A stretch of DNA of 64,000 nt from assembly GCF_017309385.1 (NCBI RefSeq), contig NZ_JAFJMJ010000001.1:4154001-4218000 (forward strand), read 5' to 3'. This document shows positions 62,121-64,000 of this stretch, in pieces. Position 1 is the stretch's first letter. Each line of letters begins with the position of its first letter. The DNA comes from Amycolatopsis sp. 195334CR (GTDB lineage: Bacteria > Actinomycetota > Actinomycetes > Mycobacteriales > Pseudonocardiaceae). The notes under the pieces were generated by a model. The model saw only the letters and a list, made by a program, of their open reading frames with translations. It had not been told where the DNA came from and made no database searches. The position numbers were made by a program, and so were the translations under genes.

Positions 62121-64000
62121 ATGGACAACGAACAGAAGCTCCGGGACTACCTCAGGCGCGCGAGCGCGGACCTCCGGCGGACGCGCCAGCGGCTGAACGA
62201 GGTCGAAGCCGCTTCGCAGGAGCCGATCGCCATCGTCGGCATCGGCTGCCGCTACCCCGGTGACGTGCGCACGCCGGAGCAGCTGTGGGACATGGTGATC
62301 GCCGGCGAGCACGGCATCACCGAGTTCCCGGCCGACCGCGGCTGGAACCCCGAGATGCTGGCGATGTCGAACACCCGCTCCGGCGGCTTCCTCCACGACG
62401 CCCCGGAGTTCGACGCGGACTTCTTCCGGATCTCACCGCGCGAGGCGCTGTCGATGGACCCGCAGCAGCGCGTGCTGCTGGAGGTCACCTGGGAGGCGCT
62501 GGAGCGGGCAGGCATCGACCCGACCTCGATCAAGGGCACGCAGACCGCGGTTTTTGTCGGCGCGATGGCGCAGGACTACCAGGTCGGCCCGGGTGAGGGC
62601 GGCGAAGGCTTCCAGCTGCTCGGCAACTCCAACAGCGTGCTGTCCGGCCGGATCTCCTACACCTTCGGCTTCGTCGGCCCGGCGGTCACCGTGGACACCG
62701 CGTGCTCGTCCTCGCTGGTCGCCATGCACCTGGCCACGCAGTCGCTGCGCAACGGCGAATGCGAGCTGGCGCTGGCCGGTGGCGCCACGATCATGTCCAG
62801 CCCGACCACCATCGTCGAGTTCAGCAGGCAGGGCGGGCTCTCGCCGGACGGGCTGTGCCGGTCGTTCGCCGAGTCGGCCGACGGCACCGGCTGGGCCGAG
62901 GGCGCCGGGGTGCTGGTGCTGGAGCGGCTGTCGGACGCGCAGCGCAACGGGCACGAGGTCCTGGCCGTGCTGCGGGGATCCGCGGTCAACCAGGATGGCG
63001 CGTCGAACGGGCTGACCGCGCCGAACGGACCGTCTCAGCAGCGGGTGATCCAGCAGGCGCTGATCAACTCGCGGCTGTCCGAGGACCAGATCGACGTGGT
63101 CGAGGCACACGGCACGGCCACCACGCTCGGCGACCCGGTCGAGGCGCAGGCGCTGCTGAACACCTACGGCCAGAACCGCGAGCGGCCGCTGCTGCTGGGG
63201 TCGATCAAGTCCAACATCAGCCACACCCAGGCCGCCGCCGGGGTGGCCGGCGTGATCAAGATGATCATGTCCATGCGGCACGGCGTGCTGCCGAAGTCGC
63301 TCGGCATCGACCAGCCGACGTCCCATGTGGACTGGACGGCCGGCGCGGTCGAACTGATCACCGAGAACACGCCGTGGCCGGAGACCGGGGAACCGAAGCG
63401 CGCGGCGGTGTCCTCGTTCGGCATCAGCGGGACCAACGCGCACACCATCATCGAGCAGGCCCCGGAACTGGTCGTCGACGGCGAGGCGCCGGAGCCGGTC
63501 GAGGCGGGCTCGGTGCCGGTGCTCGTCTCCGGCCGGAACGCCGAGGCGCTGAAGGCGCAGGCCGCGCGCATCCTGTCCATTTTGGACGACGAGCCGCCGG
63601 TGCTGGACCTCGCCTACTCACTGGCGACCACCCGCGCGAGCTTCGAACACCGCGCGGTGGTGCCGTCGGCGAACCTGCGTGCCGGACTGACCGCGCTCGC
63701 GGCCGGTGAAGCCGCGCCGGGCACGCTCACCGGGACCACGCACAGCCGGTCGAAGCTGGCCTTCCTGTTCACCGGTCAGGGCGCGCAACGCCTGGGCATG
63801 GGCCGCGAGCTGTACGGCCGCTTCCCGGTGTTCGCGGCGGCGCTGGACGAGGTGCTCGAACACCTCGACGTCCGCGACGTCATGTGGGGCGACGACCCTG
63901 ACGCCCTGAACCGGACCGGCAACGCCCAGCCCGCGTTGTTCGCCATCGAGGTGGCGCTGTACCGGCTGGCCGAGTCGTGGGGCCTGAAACCGGACTTCCT
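62121..64000 (+). CDS. Modular type I polyketide synthase, 5' part (continues past window)
   Basis: 626 residues visible. An N-terminal coiled docking segment ([20 protein letters not shown]) is followed by a ketosynthase (~34-450) with active Cys195 (DTACSSSLV), His330 ([12 protein letters not shown]) and His368 (KSNISHTQ). A linker leads to the start of an acyltransferase ([15 protein letters not shown] at ~550). There is no loading module, so this protein accepts a chain from another PKS subunit. The AT specificity motifs lie outside the window. ATG 62121 has a weak site (GGGTTGAG). Known for mycosaminyl polyenes: nysI/amphI, extension-module PKS genes, follow the GDP-mannose dehydratase in this way. 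Confidence 0.95.
   Translation, partial: MDNEQKLRDYLRRASADLRRTRQRLNEVEAASQEPIAIVGIGCRYPGDVRTPEQLWDMVIAGEHGITEFPADRGWNPEMLAMSNTRSGGFLHDAPEFDADFFRISPREALSMDPQQRVLLEVTWEALERAGIDPTSIKGTQTAVFVGAMAQDYQVGPGEGGEGFQLLGNSNSVLSGRISYTFGFVGPAVTVDTACSSSLVAMHLATQSLRNGECELALAGGATIMSSPTTIVEFSRQGGLSPDGLCRSFAESADGTGWAEGAGVLVLERLSDAQRNGHEVLAVLRGSAVNQDGASNGLTAPNGPSQQRVIQQALINSRLSEDQIDVVEAHGTATTLGDPVEAQALLNTYGQNRERPLLLGSIKSNISHTQAAAGVAGVIKMIMSMRHGVLPKSLGIDQPTSHVDWTAGAVELITENTPWPETGEPKRAAVSSFGISGTNAHTIIEQAPELVVDGEAPEPVEAGSVPVLVSGRNAEALKAQAARILSILDDEPPVLDLAYSLATTRASFEHRAVVPSANLRAGLTALAAGEAAPGTLTGTTHSRSKLAFLFTGQGAQRLGMGRELYGRFPVFAAALDEVLEHLDVRDVMWGDDPDALNRTGNAQPALFAIEVALYRLAESWGLKPDF

Overview
The window is high-GC actinobacterial chromosome. 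A WhiB-type regulator, an Lsr2 nucleoid protein, an ANTAR regulator, EspG/PPE-type secretion proteins, a LigC/primase-polymerase pair, a geosmin synthase and a modular polyketide synthase (PKS) all point to a filamentous actinomycete. The set, together with a recurrent perfect-palindrome intergenic hairpin, fits Pseudonocardiaceae (Amycolatopsis-like); the genus is inference.

Layout. 1-2.4 kb: the tail of an aldo/keto reductase, a WhiB3/WhiD-like protein, an ANTAR protein and a NarL-type regulator. 2.5-5.9 kb: a four-gene type VII secretion-associated locus (small acidic protein, DUF3558 lipoprotein, PPE-like protein, EspG) without a secretion core. 6.0-9.0 kb: a three-gene oxidoreductase operon (a degenerate Ldh2-family protein, a polyol dehydrogenase, an SDR). 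9.1-16 kb: a divergent subtilase, pyruvate carboxylase tightly followed by a membrane class III adenylate cyclase, and a ureohydrolase. 16-18.4 kb: a SagB-like nitroreductase and a PucR-type regulator share a promoter region with two palindromes. 18.4-19.6 kb: an IS30-family element sits inside an intergenic hairpin repeat, with a 3-bp target duplication.

19.6-24.2 kb: an overlapping operon of basic amino acid permease, 5-aminopentanamidase (davA), L-lysine 2-monooxygenase (davB) and a TetR regulator, i.e. uptake of lysine and conversion to 5-aminovalerate. 24.4-27.4 kb: an N-terminally truncated FAD oxidoreductase, a GNAT enzyme, a phage-connector-like orphan, an SRPBCC protein and a YCII/DGPF protein. 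27.5-35.6 kb: an extracellular protease island: a trypsin-like protease and two coupled subtilases converge on one terminator, share a C-terminal domain and a promoter palindrome, and lie beside a large LuxR (LAL) regulator. 35.6-38 kb: Lsr2, an aldo/keto reductase and a LysR regulator.

38-49 kb: a STAS protein, a BTAD/NB-ARC regulator, an imine-reductase-like enzyme, two SDRs, an aldo/keto reductase, an MFS exporter with its MarR regulator, then LigC and a Prim-PolC-type polymerase overlapping by 4 bp. 49-53.3 kb: geosmin synthase, an MBL-fold protein, and a methyltransferase/MerR pair with a classic 19-bp-spacer MerR promoter. 53.5-55.3 kb: a tandem hairpin array and a DHA2 drug exporter.

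55.5-64 kb looks like the left edge of a large biosynthetic cluster: a cytochrome P450, a heterodimeric ABC exporter, a GDP-mannose 4,6-dehydratase and the start of a modular type I PKS that runs off the window. The order ABC pair - GDP-mannose dehydratase - PKS is that of mycosaminyl polyene clusters (nystatin/amphotericin type). The two intergenic regions around the dehydratase carry four sequences resembling the operator of PAS-LuxR polyene activators. A glycosylated polyene macrolide cluster continuing to the right is the main inference from this window.
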